From Fremontodendron californicum (Eukaryota > Streptophyta > Magnoliopsida > Malvales > Malvaceae), in contig JAULJL010000002.1 in the NCBI GenBank assembly GCA_030761205.1, forward strand, positions 19,571,010-19,635,009: DNA of 64,000 nt, in the 5' to 3' direction. Positions 11,562-24,121 of this stretch are shown in pieces. The translations under genes and the position numbers were made by a program. Each line of letters begins with the position of its first letter. Within the stretch, counting starts at the first letter, position 1. The notes beneath the pieces are model-generated. The model searched no databases. It worked only from the letters and a program-made list of their open reading frames with translations, and was not told the DNA's origin.

Positions 11562-14500
11562 TGTCGCAACCTAAAAAATAACAAGTCTCATCGCGAGACT
11601 TTATTATTCGTTAGGCGTGACATTATAAAAAAACTGAGAAAAAATCGACTTAATTTCTCTTGAAATAAAATGAGGGTTTGAAAATGACCTCGAAAAAAGA
11701 CATGGAGTCGCCACCAATCTTTTTTGGCTAGGTGTGATTGGCCACCTATTAAATCCGGTTTTGTAAAACATTTTAAAATTAATTAAAATATTTTTAAAAC
11801 CAACTTCAAGTCCGTATTTTATACCGAAGAAAATCAAAGAATTGGGTTCGGGACTCGGTTACGTGCGGGGAATGATCAATACCCCCACAACACCCGTATA
11901 AAACGGTACCTTATTAATCATGTGTTATCTCAAGTCTCGGTAAAAAGTTGGTTTTAAATTTAGTATTTCAAGTTGATTCCCAGTTTAAAGAAAAATAACT
12001 CCATTTTTAATTGAAAATGATCCGAAATTTATTAATTCAAAATTTTCCTATATTCCCCGACAAAATCGGCAAAATATAAAATTTTTTATTTATTTGGAAA
12101 ACTTTCCGAATCGTTCTCGTTTTTTGGAAGAAAGATATTCCTTTATTAATAATAATTGATGATATCCCTCTAGCAAACTCGGTAGAGAACTCATGAATTA
12201 TTTTAACTCAAGAATATCTTTATTTTTATTGAAAATCATTATCTTTTTAAAAACATTTAAAAAATATGAACATGGACATGTATGACATAAATAAAATGAC
12301 ATAGCAAAGTCTAGATAATATAATGCAACTTAAATGATATGACATAATTTAAATGGCATAGTATATTCTAGATGAAATGAAAAATCCTAAGTATCATGGT
12401 ATATTCTAAATGAGATAAAATGATTTAAATGACATGGCAATTTTAAATGATATGACATATTTTAAATGACATGGCATATTCTAAATAATATAACCTAAAT
12501 GACATGGAAAATAATCTAATTGACAAGAAATGACATGAAACATAAAATAATGCTATCATAAAATATGCATGAAAATAAAATAAAAATGCATGAACATAGT
12601 ATATGCTAAATAATGTGACAAAAATGAATGACTAAATAAAAAATATAGGATAGCATGAAATATTCAAAATCATATGGCAAACAATATAACATCATAAAAT
12701 CTAAATCAAAGTAATAATACCATAGAAAATATCATAGCAAAAATAACATATTAAATAAAATGCATGATCATGGAAAATGCAATGCATGAAAATGTATTTT
12801 TTTCCTCTAAATAAAGAAATCCATATATCTAAAAATATATCCGGCTACCTTAGGAAAATATGTCAAATTAGATTTTCTAAAAACAAAACTTTGTGATTGT
12901 TTGAAAACAATTTAGAAGAAAAACTTGAATGAAGATTAAAACCCTTACCAAACCCCTTTTAAAATGGCTATAATTTCCTAATTTTAAAATCTTGGACTTG
13001 ACCACCCTTAACCCGAGATTTATAAAATCATTTTTAAAGTTAAAAAAGGCTTAGAAAATATCCTAAGACAGTAGCTAAAGCTTCTAACCAACCTCCTCTA
13101 AATGCCTTAGCCAAATTCAACCATAGTATTTCTTTTGAATTCAAATCTGCCTCTACTGTCCAGATTTGACACACGATTTTTTATCCTATTTTTAAAAATT
13201 CAAAAAAATCTAAAAAAGTACTGGAGACTCAAAACATGTAAAACTACATGACAAAAAATTTTCTTAATTTTATGATTAAAGATGACTTTCCAGAAAAATC
13301 GGAGAAGTTCAAGTATTGGGTGAAAAAAACTGTTTTGTCAAAACACATTTTTTGCCTTTGATAAAGTCATTCAAAAATCAAAGTAAAAATTATAGGAGTT
13401 CATCCTAAAGACCTAAAAATAGTAGCTAAAACATTTAAAAACCATGGACAAAAATTGGCTAAGTAAAAAATCACAAAGGTAGAATAATCAATTTGACAAC
13501 TCTTTAATTTTCCACAAGTATGCTCAAGAAAGCATGACTTTGAGCCATTGATTGGCCTAAGTCATAAATCATATGGCAATGACATGGAATGCATGAACAT
13601 ACAGCAAATGAAATGTATGAAATGCATGGTCTAAAGCATAAATGGTAAAGGAAATGCATGACAATTCAAAATAACCCTAAATGCCTAGCATGAGTTTGCA
13701 TGGCAATAAATGCTATCCTAACTTAATATGCATTCAATGCTTGATAATGCAAATATGACTTGGACCTAATATGTTATGAATATGCATGAAAATGCTAATG
13801 TAACCTAAGACCTAAGTACCATAGCAATGCATGGCAATACCAATATAATTTAAGACCTAATATGCATCGCAATACCAATATGGCCTAGACCTAAAATGTA
13901 ATGATAATGCATAGCAATACTATGAACATACAATGACCAATAAACCTAATACTAATGCTTGAACAAACAGCAACTAATACATAATTTCAAGATTTGATAA
14001 TGCAAATGGATAAGAAGGCAAGGAATGCATGAAGAGGCCGAATGGTCTCATGGTACTCTGATGCAATCCTATCTAATAAATGACACAAGTACATGACAAA
14101 TCATATCAAGATACATAATGTCATGACATTTTCACAAGCATATGACATACTAAAATCAAAATACACAAGCTCATGGCATGGAAAGGCAAACAAGCCAAAA
14201 AGCAAGATGAAAATATACATGCAAGGCATAATAAATATCAAGATATGCTAACTCATGGCATGGAGATACAAACAAGTCAAGAAGCAAGATGAAAATGCAC
14301 ATGTAAGGCATAGAAAAATGGAGTAGTCGAATGGTCATATGACCAAATATAAAATGCAAACATGTTTATAATATAAGACATGATATATGAAAAAATGCAC
14401 AATATGATTCCAATGAAAACAATGGCCGAACCTACAAGGAAAAATTATTAAGCATGGAAAAGAAATATAGAAGCAAATATAGCATAGAAAATAATGTAAA

Positions 14501-15239
14501 GAACATATAAAAAATTAAGCATAGACATGCAAAGCAAATAACAAGCAAAACTAGTAAATAAAACAAGGAAAGTTAAGCTCCATGGTTAGTATAAAATGGG
14601 CATAGCCTCTCACCTAACCATAACCACTTGGTCTTGCCAAGATCATGAAGCCTTTCCATTTCAAAAATCAAAAAATAAACCATGCTAAACAACAAAATTA
14701 AGGTGAGCTTCATGGCAGGTAAAAATAGGCATAGCCTCTCCCCTAACCATGGCCACTTGGTCTTGCCAAGATCATGTAGCAATTTCAACCTTTTTTACTT
14801 TATTTTTTTTTGTAAAAAATCAGAACATAAAATACTTAAACAAACCTTCAAAAATCATATTTTTCATAACAACATGCACAAAAAAAAAAAGAACAAAAAA
14901 CCAAGGCAAACAAACATACCATTCGGCCATAACAAAAATCTTTATGAAAACTTTATTTTCAACCATTTTTTTTTAAGAAGAAGAGATGAAAACTTAAGTA
15001 AAAATTTAAAAACTTTGATTTCTATGAAAAAATTAGTAGGAAAACAAGATAGAAAATCAAGAAATCACCATGGAAAACAAGAAGAAAACTATGCTAAAGC
15101 TTGGTAGAGATGACTACCTTCAAGCTCTTCTATTGAAAACCTTTCTTTTTTTTCTTTCAAAAACTTTTTCTTTTCTAAATTAGCTACTGACTTCAGCCTC
15201 CAAACTTCTCAAAAAATGAAATCATCCCCTTCTCTAATG

Positions 15240-15800
15240 GCTTGGCCGAATGGGCCTCCAACCCTTGGATGAAATTTGCACTTTTTCTCCTCCAATTTTG
15301 GCCTTTAGATTTAAATATTTTGGTGACAACATAAAAATGTCATCTTTCCAATTGATAGAAGCCCTTAAGATGTGTACTCAGCCCTTGTAATATCCTCATC
15401 CCTTAGATGCAAAAGAGGACAAATCCCATGCACTCCCTTGCTTGCCCCTTTGAGTGCCTACCCTTGGATGAGTTGTGCTCTTCCATTCTTGGTCATTGGA
15501 TGAGGACAACATAAAAATGACTTCTTGTAGATTAAATCCAGCGCTTAACATGTGTACTCAGCCCTTGTAGATGGCCTAAGCCATTGGATGAAAAAAGACA
15601 ATCCCATGCACTCCATTGCTTAGCCGAATGGATGCCCACCTTTGGATGAATTGTGCTCATCTTTTTTCTTCCATTCTTGGCCATTAGATGAGGGTTCTTT
15701 CATGAAAAATAAAAATTTCATCTTGGCATTTAAACTTGGCCATTGGATGGTGCATTCAACTTTCCTACAAGGCACCTAAGCCATTGGATGAAGGGGGGAC
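15240..15800 (-). repeat. Degenerate 180-198 bp tandem repeat inside L2
   Basis: GACAACATAAAAATG occurs at 15325 and 15505, and a weaker copy (GAAAAATAAAAAT) near 15703. Each sits in a unit with CCCTTGGATGA and ATTCTTGGYCATTRGATGAG. Equivalent arrays occur in L3 (about 26130-26690) and L5 (about 55340-55880). Confidence 0.6.
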
Positions 15801-16902
15801 CATTTGCAAGGTGTTAGTGGTAGCATGTGAGCTTGATAGTGACTAAGGAATTAAATTGATCAAGCTTCCTCCTCTATGCTGGCTGATCAAATGAGGTAAA
15901 ATCCAAGCAATTCCTTCTTCTTTCATATTTTCCTTAATTACAAATTTGCCTTTTTTGTTTTCTTCGATAAAATGACCTTTTTGACCCTCGAACCTAAATA
16001 AATAGCAAACGGACTCCAAATTCAAATTTTCTTTTTCAATACTTCCAAAATAATCAAAAATTGAATTTTGGAAGTTTTCAAAATTTTTTTAGTCCATTTG
16101 CTTTTTATTTCGGATTTATTTCTAAAATTGCCCCTTTTATGCACCCGAACTTTACCATTTTTTAAAGGAGCTCCGAATCCATATTTTTCTTCACCAATCT
16201 CTTCCAAATAATTTAAAAATGTGATCTGGAAGTTTTCATAATTTTTGGAACTCGTTTGCTATTTTTTAGGGATTTATCCTGTTGAATTTTTGCATAGTGG
16301 GCCCGGGATTTGGCCATTTTGCAAACGAACTCCGAATCAAGATTTTATTTTGCCAATATCTTCAAAATGATTTAAGAATGAGATTTACAAATTTTCAGAA
16401 TTTTTGGAGTTCATTTGCTATTTTTCTCAAATTTTGCAATTTTGCCTTTTTGCCTCCGGAACCCGATTTTGGTCAAAACAAGTCCAATTTTCAGATTTTC
16501 TTCAAACTGAACCTTGGGCTGTCCTTTTTTAATCACTCCTCATCAATTAGGGGCTTTAGTCTTACTAAATCCGGCCATTTCTATAATTCTTCCAAATTTC
16601 ATCGAAATCTACCAAAAACCCTAATTCTCGATTTTCTTTCGAATTGACTTTTCTTTCAGTTTTTCTTTCAAGTAGCTTCTCCATTACCCTTATTCAGTGC
16701 TTATATTTCATATGGAACCTTCAATTCTGACAACTTTGATCGTTCAAGTACTTTTCCTCAAATTTCCCGAACTAGGGTTTCCTTTCTATTGAGATTTCGT
16801 AACCCAACTTCCGACTTCCGTATCTTTCAATGTAGACCTCGGATTATCAAAATTCTTTCACCATCTTTGAATTGAAATTCAAATCTTGATTTTGAGAGTG
16901 GG

Positions 16903-16969
16903 ATGACTTTTTCAGTAGTTGACCTTTTTAGAGTTGACTTTTTCAGGGTTGTCTTTTTTGAGTTTGACT
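16903..16969 (-). promoter_or_regulatory. W-box cluster in U3 of L2
   Basis: TTGACC at 16919 and TTGACT at 16933 and 16964 are intact, with decayed members between (GATGACT, TTGTCT). Same place and spacing as in the other LTR copies. Confidence 0.45.
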
Positions 16970-17103
16970 TTTTCTGACAGCTTTCTTAGACTAAGTCTCG
17001 GAGTACCACCTGCAAGGTAAAAAAAGCCTTTTTGCATTCTGAATCATCAATTTAGGAAGAAAACATACCTGATTTAGTGGTCCGACAAAATTAGCTGTCT
17101 ACA

Positions 17104-17117
17104 GCTGCCCCTATTTA
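17104..17117 (-). other. Polypurine tract of element A
   Basis: On the minus strand this reads AAATAGGGGCAGC directly before the LTR start. Confidence 0.7.
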
Positions 17118-17329
17118 GCTATTGCTGAGAATCAGGAATCAGGCAAAGATAAACAAACACTAATTTTGTCCGGTTAGTGAAATCACATACGAAGAGAAAG
17201 GAATGGGGTTTTCATTCATCATTCATCATTTTTTTAGGGGAAAGCTGTAAATTGAAGATTTTGTCCTTAAATTGAATTCCCTGACTAATCAAGGCTCGAC
17301 CCGTCTTAAGGAAACAAGTTCTATTTGAA

Positions 17330-17430
17330 AAGTAAAAATTATGCCCGGAGGTCTTAAAAATGGTGCCTGGAGGTCTTAATAATGGTGCCTGGGAGGTCTT
17401 AAGAATGATGCCTGGAGGTCTTATCCAAGA
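17330..17430 (-). repeat. Short GGTGCCTGGAGGTCTTA repeats
   Basis: Four consecutive copies of a roughly 25-bp motif (RTGCCTGGAGGTCTTAANAAT). Same monomer family as the long array at 25048-25590. Confidence 0.7.
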
Positions 17431-17439
17431 TTTAAAAGC

Positions 17440-18000
17440 AAATACCTTGATGACGGTCCCAAAGGCTCAAATCATTTGAGAAGCAGAATGAATTCGATTT
17501 AAAACAGAAGAAATACCTCGACGATGGTCTCGGGGCTCGACTCATTTGATAAAACAAAATGAATTCAATTTAAAACAAAAAGAAAATATCTCAACGATGG
17601 TCTCGGGACTCGACTCATTTGATAAAACAAAATGAATTTGATTTAAACAAAAGGAAATACCTCGACGATGGTCTCGGGGCTCGACTCATTTGATAAAATA
17701 GGATGAATTCGATTTAAAACAAAAGGAAATACCTCGACGATGGTCTCGGAGCTTGACTCATTTGATAAAACAGAATGAATTCGATTTAAAACAAAAGGAA
17801 ATGCTAAGAATGATCCTGGGTTTGATTCATTTGGGAAAATAAATTTAACTTGAAAATGACAGGAACATACCTCGACGGCGGGTCTCGGGGCTCGACTCAT
17901 TTGAGAAGCAGAACGAGTTTGATTTAAAAGAAACATACCTCGACGATGGTCTCAGAGCTCGGCTCATTTGAGAAACAGAACGAGTTCGATTTGGGGAAGC
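17440..18000 (-). repeat. 72-bp tandem array (CTCGACGATGGTCTCGGGGCTCGA)
   Basis: The landmark occurs at 17517, 17590, 17661 and 17733 (71-73 bp apart) and continues to about 18000. Because 72 is a multiple of three the array keeps open frames, which gives repetitive 88-97 residue translations that should not be taken as proteins. Confidence 0.85.
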
Positions 18001-19524
18001 CAAAGTTTTCTTGATTCCTGCAATGTTAGCTAAATGCAATGATGAGAATAACATGCTTTGCAAATGCTTGTATGTTTTATGAGGATGAATGCAATCAAAT
18101 GAATGTGTCATGATTTCAAATCCATGGTTTCTTTGAGGTTCACAAATTATTTGACTTCATGACGGAGTCTTCAATTGTTCACTGATGCCCCACTTAAGGA
18201 CCCTTTTCTCAAGATAAATTGTCAAACAGTCCCAGTTTCTGACTTCGCTGAAATTCACAAATTTCTAACTTCATGATGGAGTCTCCAACACATTCACTGT
18301 TTTCCTTTAGTTGGTGAATTTTCCATCAGGATTAGTGGTTTCCAAACCTTTTCTAAGATTTAGATCTATTCCTTAGTAATACTTTTAAACTCCCTTTATT
18401 TAAGATTTTTGTGTTTACTAATCATCATTCAATTTAATAACAAACAAAATGCATCTCAAAAATGTATGAAAGAAAGTATGAGACAAGCAAATGTCATAAA
18501 AGGGATAACAAAAATTTATTGCAACAAAATGTCTTAAAATGATAAAAGTGGATATCAATGATATAAGAAACAAATGTAAAGTTATAGGTTGTAGATGTCT
18601 CGGATGCGGAATATCTTGGACCCCTCATTTTTCAAACCATCTGAAATTTCTTTTGAACAAACAATTTACTTGGGTAATCCCTCTGCTTTCGTAGTTACAT
18701 CAGACTGAGTTATTCCCCTTTTCTCTGATTTTCAAACATGGAGCATTGATTCAAACCTTAATCAGTACTTAAGCCACGCTTTGTAGGTTTTCAACTCAAG
18801 TGTCCCCCATTCGGTATTAAGTCGCCCTTTGCGGGTTTTCGGCTTAAACCTCTCATTTTTTTTCTCTTTTTTTTTTGGTATTCTACCACGCATCTGAGAA
18901 TTCTAAATGCTTCCAAGGTAAAAATGCCAATTCAAAAGATGGGTTAAATTTCGAGAACAACCTTTCAAATTAAATATCCATGCTTAATCAAAACGGACTT
19001 TTAAAGCACGTAATGTAGGCCAAGGTTTGGGTTTAGAAGGAAAGGATAAATAGGCCCAAAATGTGTTTAAGGGTAGTTAGACCAATGATCATTTCTTGTG
19101 AGAGTTCATTCTTGAGACATTTGTCCCTTTTTTTGGACTTTTTTTGTGGCTTTTATTTGCCATTCTTTGATTTCACATTTTCCAATGGCTCTTTTTTTTT
19201 GCCATGATTTTGATTATTAATACCTCGTATTTGCCCTCCAGTGTAGAGGGTGGTCCTTGATCAGGGTTCAACGAAAGAAATAATTCCTAAGGTTCAAAGG
19301 GGTGACTAGGGATAATTTCTTCTTAGTGAAGGGAATAAATAAAATGACCATTTATCACACCAAGCATGAATATTCTCTTTGAAAAGCAATTCTCAGGGGA
19401 GATAGATATATAGAATTTTCATTTCTATATTTGGAATCATTCGAATTCCAATGTGCATAGCATCACACTTTTTTTTTAAGCATAATACTTCTTCAGTTCA
19501 TCAGCATTCATAGGATGTCTAAAC
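18000..19524 (-). other. Non-coding region downstream of integrase, element A
   Basis: No gene seen. Non-repetitive sequence shared with element B (about 28815-30371) and in part with element C. Contains pyrimidine runs near 18865 and 19190. Confidence 0.55.
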
Positions 19525-20853
19525 TCATCCCCGTCCATTCGAGTCAGAATTAATGCTCCTCCACAAAAAGCTCTTTTTACCACATAGGGTCCTTTTCAAT
19601 TTGGAGCCTATTTTCCTCGTGGATCCTTCACTATGGGGAGAATTTTCCTCAGTACCAACTCTCCTTCTCGGAACTGTCTGGGATGAACCTTCTTGTTGTA
19701 GGCTCAAATCATCCTTTTTTGATACAATTACCCATGACAAATTGCCTTCAATCTTTTTTCCTCGATGAGATTCAGCTGTTCGTAACGAGCTCTAACCCAT
19801 TCTACCTCTTCTAGGCCAACTTCCATCAAAACACGAAGTGAAGGAATCTCAAATTCAATAGGTAACACTGCTTCCATACCATATCCCAAAGAAAACGGCG
19901 TTGCCCCTGTAGATGTGCGAACTGAAGTGTGATATGCGTGAAGAGCAAAAGGCAAGATCTCATCCCAATCCTTGTACACATCGATCATCTTCTCGACAAT
20001 CTTCTTGATATTTTTGTTGGCTGCTTCTACTAACCCATTCATCTTCGGATGATAAGGTGCCAAATTGTGATACGTGATCTTGAACTGAGTACATACCTCT
20101 CTCATTATCTTATTATTCAGATTGAGAGCACTATCTAAAATAATTCTTGCTAGCAATCCATATCGGCAAATAAATTCCTTCTTAATAAATCTGCATACCA
20201 CCAACTTCGTTACATTCGTATAAGAAGCAGCTTCCACCCACTTTGTAAAATAATCTATGGCCACCAGGATGAAGCGATGTCCATTTGAAGCTTTTAGGGT
20301 AATGGGCCCAATCATATCCATTCCCCACATTGAAAACGGACATGGTGCGGTCATGACATGCAATAGCAATGGCGGCACATGAATCTTATCTGCATAGATC
20401 TAGCATTTATGATATTTTTAGGAATAACTGATACAATCCCCTTCCATCGTCAGCCAATAATATCCTGCCCTCATAATTTGCTTAGCAAGCATGTGACCAT
20501 TGGCATGGGTGCCACATAGCCCTTCATGGACTTCCTCTATGATTCTTCGAGCTTCGGCATACCCGATACATCTCAATAGGACTTGGTCTTTCCCTTTCTT
20601 GTAGAGTATCTCGCTGTCTAGAACAAAACCCATTGCTAACCTTCTCAAAGTCCTCTTGTCATTTTCTGTTGCCTTTTTTGGATTGATTCTTGATGTATTG
20701 CAAAATATCGTTATACCAAGGGAGACCATCTGCTTCTTCTTTAATACTCAAGCCGTGGGCAGGAGACTCATATATGCTCATCTTGATCGGCACAACTTCA
20801 GCCTCTTCATTCACTTTAAACATTGATGACAAAGTAGCCAGAGCATCTGTCAT
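19525..20853 (-). pseudogene. Integrase (broken), element A
   Basis: Would insert element cDNA into the chromosome. The zinc-binding part is at 20853-20418 (EVHEGLCGTHANGHMLAKQI, then DCISYS) and ends at a TAA (20418-20420), where copy B still has CAA. A second stop, TAG at 20400-20402, falls where the family has Gln after HKC. The catalytic core is at 20378-19728: WGMDMIGPI (first Asp), ILDSALNLN (second Asp, with the following Asn-Gly changed to Ser-Ala) and GLVEAANKN (Glu). The C-terminal part (19740-19525) lies in another frame. It is not functional. Confidence 0.85.
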
Positions 20854-20880
20854 TCGGTTCTCCGCGTAATTGGTATATCA

Positions 20881-21087
20881 CTAGGGCTGAATCTCTGAAA
20901 ACGACCATTTTTTTATCTTTCTGTTTACGTCAGCACGAAGGCCCATTGTACATGCCTCATATTCTGCAGTATTGTTTGTACAATCAAAATCCAATATGGC
21001 AGTGAAAGGATAATAATCTTCTTCTGGGGATACGAGTACTACACTGATTCCATGCCCCATGGCATTAGATGCACCATCAAAGTACAT
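20881..21087 (-). pseudogene. Second (archaeal-type) RNase H, element A
   Basis: MYFDGASNAMGHGISVVL (first catalytic Asp in FDGA) and NNTAEYEA (Glu) identify an RNase H of the additional type that Tat elements carry between the ordinary RNase H and integrase. A one-base loss in a T-run near 20910-20920 relative to copy B shifts the frame just before the next Asp motif (FGDSALVI in copy B). Confidence 0.75.
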
Positions 21088-21279
21088 TTTCCATACTTTC
21101 TTCTTCGGGGGAACCTCATCTGCTTACAAAACATACATTAAATCTTCATAAGGGAAATCGAAGTTCAACAGCTCGTAATCTTCCACTGCCCGACTTGCTA
21201 AAAATTCAGCCACTGCACTGCTCTTGATAGCTTTCTGACTCACATATACAATGTCGTATTTTGACAACAAAACCTGCCA

Positions 21280-21582
21280 TCAGGTCGTCTTCCCTGACAG
21301 AGAAAGTGCTTCTAACATGTACTTGATTGGATCTAGCTTGGCGATCAACCACGTCGTGTGGTACAGCATGTACTGTTTGAGCCTTCGAGCAGTCCAAGCT
21401 AAGGCACAGCACAACTTTTCTACCGACGAATATCTCAACTCATAATCTGTGAACTTCTTGCTGAGGTAGTAAACGGCCTGTTCTTTCTTTCTAGACTCAT
21501 CAAGCTGCCTCAAAACACAACCCATGGATCTCTGAAATACTGATAGATATAATATCATAGGTTTATCTGGAGCCGGTGGCAT
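21280..21582 (-). pseudogene. RNase H domain of RT (broken), element A
   Basis: Contains LYLSVFQRSMGCVLRQ, VYYLSKKFTDYELRYS and EKLCCALAWTARRLKQYM, the usual RT-associated RNase H of Ty3/gypsy, but with Ser in place of the first Asp. It ends at a TGA where copy B has AGA (TTRWQV). The continuing part (to about 21130) is readable but broken. Confidence 0.8.
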
Positions 21583-21764
21583 TAATACTGGTGGGTTTGA
21601 TAGATAATGCTTAACCTTTTCAAAAGCAATCTGACACCCTTCATCCCACTTTCCTGGATCATGTTTTCGAATTAGCTTAAATATTGGATCACATTTATCG
21701 GTTAAATGAGAAATAAATCGAGCAAGTATCTTACTTCTTTTTTAGTACATGGAGGTGGCAAATT

Positions 21765-22624
21765 CTAGATGGCCTTCACTTTATCTAGATCAATCTCAAT
21801 TCCCCTTTTGCTAACAACAAAATCCAGTAATTTCCTCGAAGTGACTCCAAAAGTGCATTTTGCCGGGTTTAGCTTGAGTTGAAACTTTCTTAGTCTTTCA
21901 AAGAGTTTCCTAAGATTTGCAATATGCTCCTCTTCTCCTTCTGACATTACAATCATATCATCAACCTAAACCTCAATTCCCTTATGCATCATGTCATGAA
22001 ACAAGGTCACCATGGCTCTCTGATATGTTGCCCCAGCATTCTTCAACCCAAACGGCATTACCTTGTAGAAAAATGTTCCCCACATTGTAACAAATATGGT
22101 TTTCTCATATCTTTCGGTGCCATCTTAATCTGATTATATCCTGAGAATTCGTCCATGAAAAAAAACAAGGAACTCTTCGCCATATAATCCACCAAAGTAT
22201 CAATGTGAGGCAAAGGGAAATTATCTTTGGGACTGGCCTTGTTCAAATCTCGGTAATCGATGCATATACGCATCTTGCCATCCTTCTTTGGTACTGGAAT
22301 AATGTTTGCCACCCATTTCGGATATTTTTCCACCTCTAAGAATCCAGCATCAAACTGCCTCTTCACCTCCTCTTTTACCTTTAACAGCATGTCCGGTCTC
22401 ATTCTTCTCAACTTTTGCTGATTTGGCTTGCACTCTGGCCTTAAAGGGAGCTTATGAACCACAATGTCTGGATCCAAACCCGGCATGTCTTGGTATGACC
22501 ATGCAAATACATCTACATATTCCTGAAGCAAAGCTATCAATTCACCCTTTATTGATGACAACAATGTAATCCCAATTTTAACCTCTTTTATCTCCTTACT
22601 ACTTCCCAAATTTAACAATTCCAA
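21765..22624 (-). pseudogene. Reverse transcriptase (broken), element A
   Basis: Contains PVPKKDGKMRICIDYRDLNKASPKDNFPLPHID, the fingers-palm part of a Ty3/gypsy RT, split here into KDGKMRICIDYRDLNKA and PLPHIDTLVDYMA. A one-base deletion near 22105 relative to copy B shifts the frame (KDMRKPYLLQ). The active site YVDD is destroyed: the Tyr codon is TAG (21966-21968), shared with copy B. The piece 21956-21765 continues the palm and thumb (LRKFQLKLNPAKCTFG). Confidence 0.9.
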
Positions 22625-22802
22625 TAGCTCCTCATGAGGAAGTACTTGTTTCTCTTCTTGTTCTATTTTTCTTAATAAGTCCGGAGGTAGACCATAATCC
22701 TAAATATATTCGTCGGCCTCAAAATCACCTGTGCAAATGGGCCTCTCAAAATCAATTTCAGAATTACTGAAAAGAAGGTCCTCATATTACGCATCCGTAT
22801 AC

Positions 22803-23017
22803 CTGTAAATAGGTGGGGAAGAAACAATATAGGAAAACATATATACAATGGAAGTCAAAATAAATAGCATAAATGAAAGAATATGGACACATCAACATGA
22901 AGGAAATGCATCGTGTCTGTTATTTATTGAATGAAAATTTTTAGACAAAAGCCTATTACAAAAGAAATTCTTAATATCTTTGGGCAAAGATATTTAAGAT
23001 TTGTTTAAAAGCATTAC
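22803..23017 (-). other. Spliceosomal intron between protease and RT, element A
   Basis: On the minus strand a donor AAC|GTAATG (23017) and an acceptor CCCCACCTATTTACAG| (22803), preceded by a pyrimidine-rich tract, bound a 215-bp AT-rich segment. Removing it joins the frame ending FRSIPT to the one starting YTDA-YEDLLF in phase; unspliced, the first frame stops directly after the donor. Ogre elements are known to carry an intron at this place. Copy B has the same intron. Confidence 0.7.
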
Positions 23018-23331
23018 GTTGGAATAGACCTAAAAACTATGGGAAGCTCAGTTGCACTCCAATTGGTCAGTCTATATCCTGGTGGACAAAGTCGCACCAT
23101 CCAGTTAGCATTCTCACTTTCAATTCTTTCTTCCTTGGTCATGCAGATCTCCATATCATATATCTGTTCATCCCTATTCACCTGGAATCTCTCGAAGGCT
23201 TGCTCAATCATTATAAGTACATCATCTAAATTCTTTTCTCCAAACAGGAAACCGATCGAGCAAAAGTTGTGAAGGATTGGTGGGAAAGTCATAGGCTCCC
23301 ACTCAATATCCATACCCGCGAGAGGGGCCAT
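23014..23331 (-). pseudogene. Protease-RT linker exon, element A
   Basis: A 105-residue open piece (MDIEWEPMTFPPILHNF, FERFQVNRDEQIYDMEI, VRLCPPGYRLTNWSATELP) that lies between protease and the intron. It has no known catalytic motif; similar linkers occur in Tat elements. Confidence 0.6.
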
Positions 23332-23390
23332 CCTCCTTTGTCATTTCTTTTCAACTTGTTTCCATTTCTCATGGGCTTTCGGAAGATATC

Positions 23391-24113
23391 CTAGGCCAAA
23401 TCGATCTTTCTTTCCACTACTTTCATTGCTCGGGCCATCCCCTGAAGATATTTTTCGAGACCTTTTCCAGCCCCATAGCTTTTTCCCATGGTAGTTCTCA
23501 CCTCCAGCCTTGTGTTCTTGGACAACCTTCGTTTTGGAATTTTTCGTCCTTCAGTGATGAAAAATGCATTTACGAATTCCAAAGATTGAAAGGAACATTC
23601 TACGGCATCTTCATTGGGTTCAACATAAGGAGATTCAGTAGATGAAGAGGCTATTATGTCCTCTTCTCCTGATACAGTGACCAAACGCCCTTCCATCACA
23701 AATTTCAGCTTTTGGTGGAGAGATGAGGGTACAGCCCCTACTGAATGTATCCACGGCCTTCCCAACAAGCAATTATAGGACGGATTAATATCCATGACCT
23801 GAAAGTTCATCGTATAAGTACATAGGCCTATCTCCAGAGGAACCTCAATAGTTTCCATTACCTCTCTCCTGGTACCATCAAAGGCTCTGACCACTGTGCA
23901 ACTTGGCAACATATAAGAAATATCCACTGGAAATTTGGATAGGGTTGCTAAGGGCATCACATTTAATGAAGAACCATTATCCAAAAGGACCATCGTTAAT
24001 ATGTACCCTTTGCAAGTGGTAGTTATGTGAAGAGCCTTTGTTGACCCAATTCTATTGGGTGGTATTTCATCATAACTGAAATATATATGGTCTTCTGTCG
24101 CGATGTTTCCCAC
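23391..24113 (-). pseudogene. Aspartic protease, element A
   Basis: Retroviral-type protease that would process the polyprotein. Active-site-like LLDNGSSLNVMP (residues about 43-54; Asn in place of the usual Thr/Ser) and NCLLGRPWIHSVGAV near the domain end are visible. Frame is open for 240 codons and stops in GLGY-like sequence after a frame change shared with copy B. Not active on its own because both flanking parts are broken. Confidence 0.85.
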
Positions 24114-24121
24114 CAGCCTGT

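Larger units (their letters stand above)
11562..17103 (-). mobile_element. Tat/Ogre LTR copy L2, full length (about 5.5 kb)
   Basis: Starts TGTCGCAACC and ends GGT-like ...CTGTCTACA; read on the minus strand it has the TG...CA ends of an LTR. It serves as 5' LTR of element C (to its left) and 3' LTR of element A (polypurine tract at 17104). It holds AT-rich degenerate CTAAATGA-CATGGCATATT repeats (about 12270-12780), three degenerate copies of a 180-198 bp unit (about 15240-15800), the 155-bp U3 repeat (about 16080-16400) and a W-box cluster. It has no gene. The uninterrupted sequence at 13066-13080 (CAGTAGCTAAAG) is an empty-site counterpart of the Athila insertion in L5. Confidence 0.85.

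Noticed and set aside
14573..15107. Small frames around 14573-15107 and 25624-25875
   Set aside because: Lie in LTR copies L2 and L3, are driven by A-rich runs and differ by indels between copies.
17643..18111. Repetitive open frames (SNESSPETIVEVFPFVLN type), also at 28463-28931 and 4350-4816
   Set aside because: Produced by the 72-bp array, whose period is a multiple of three; no independent evidence of coding.
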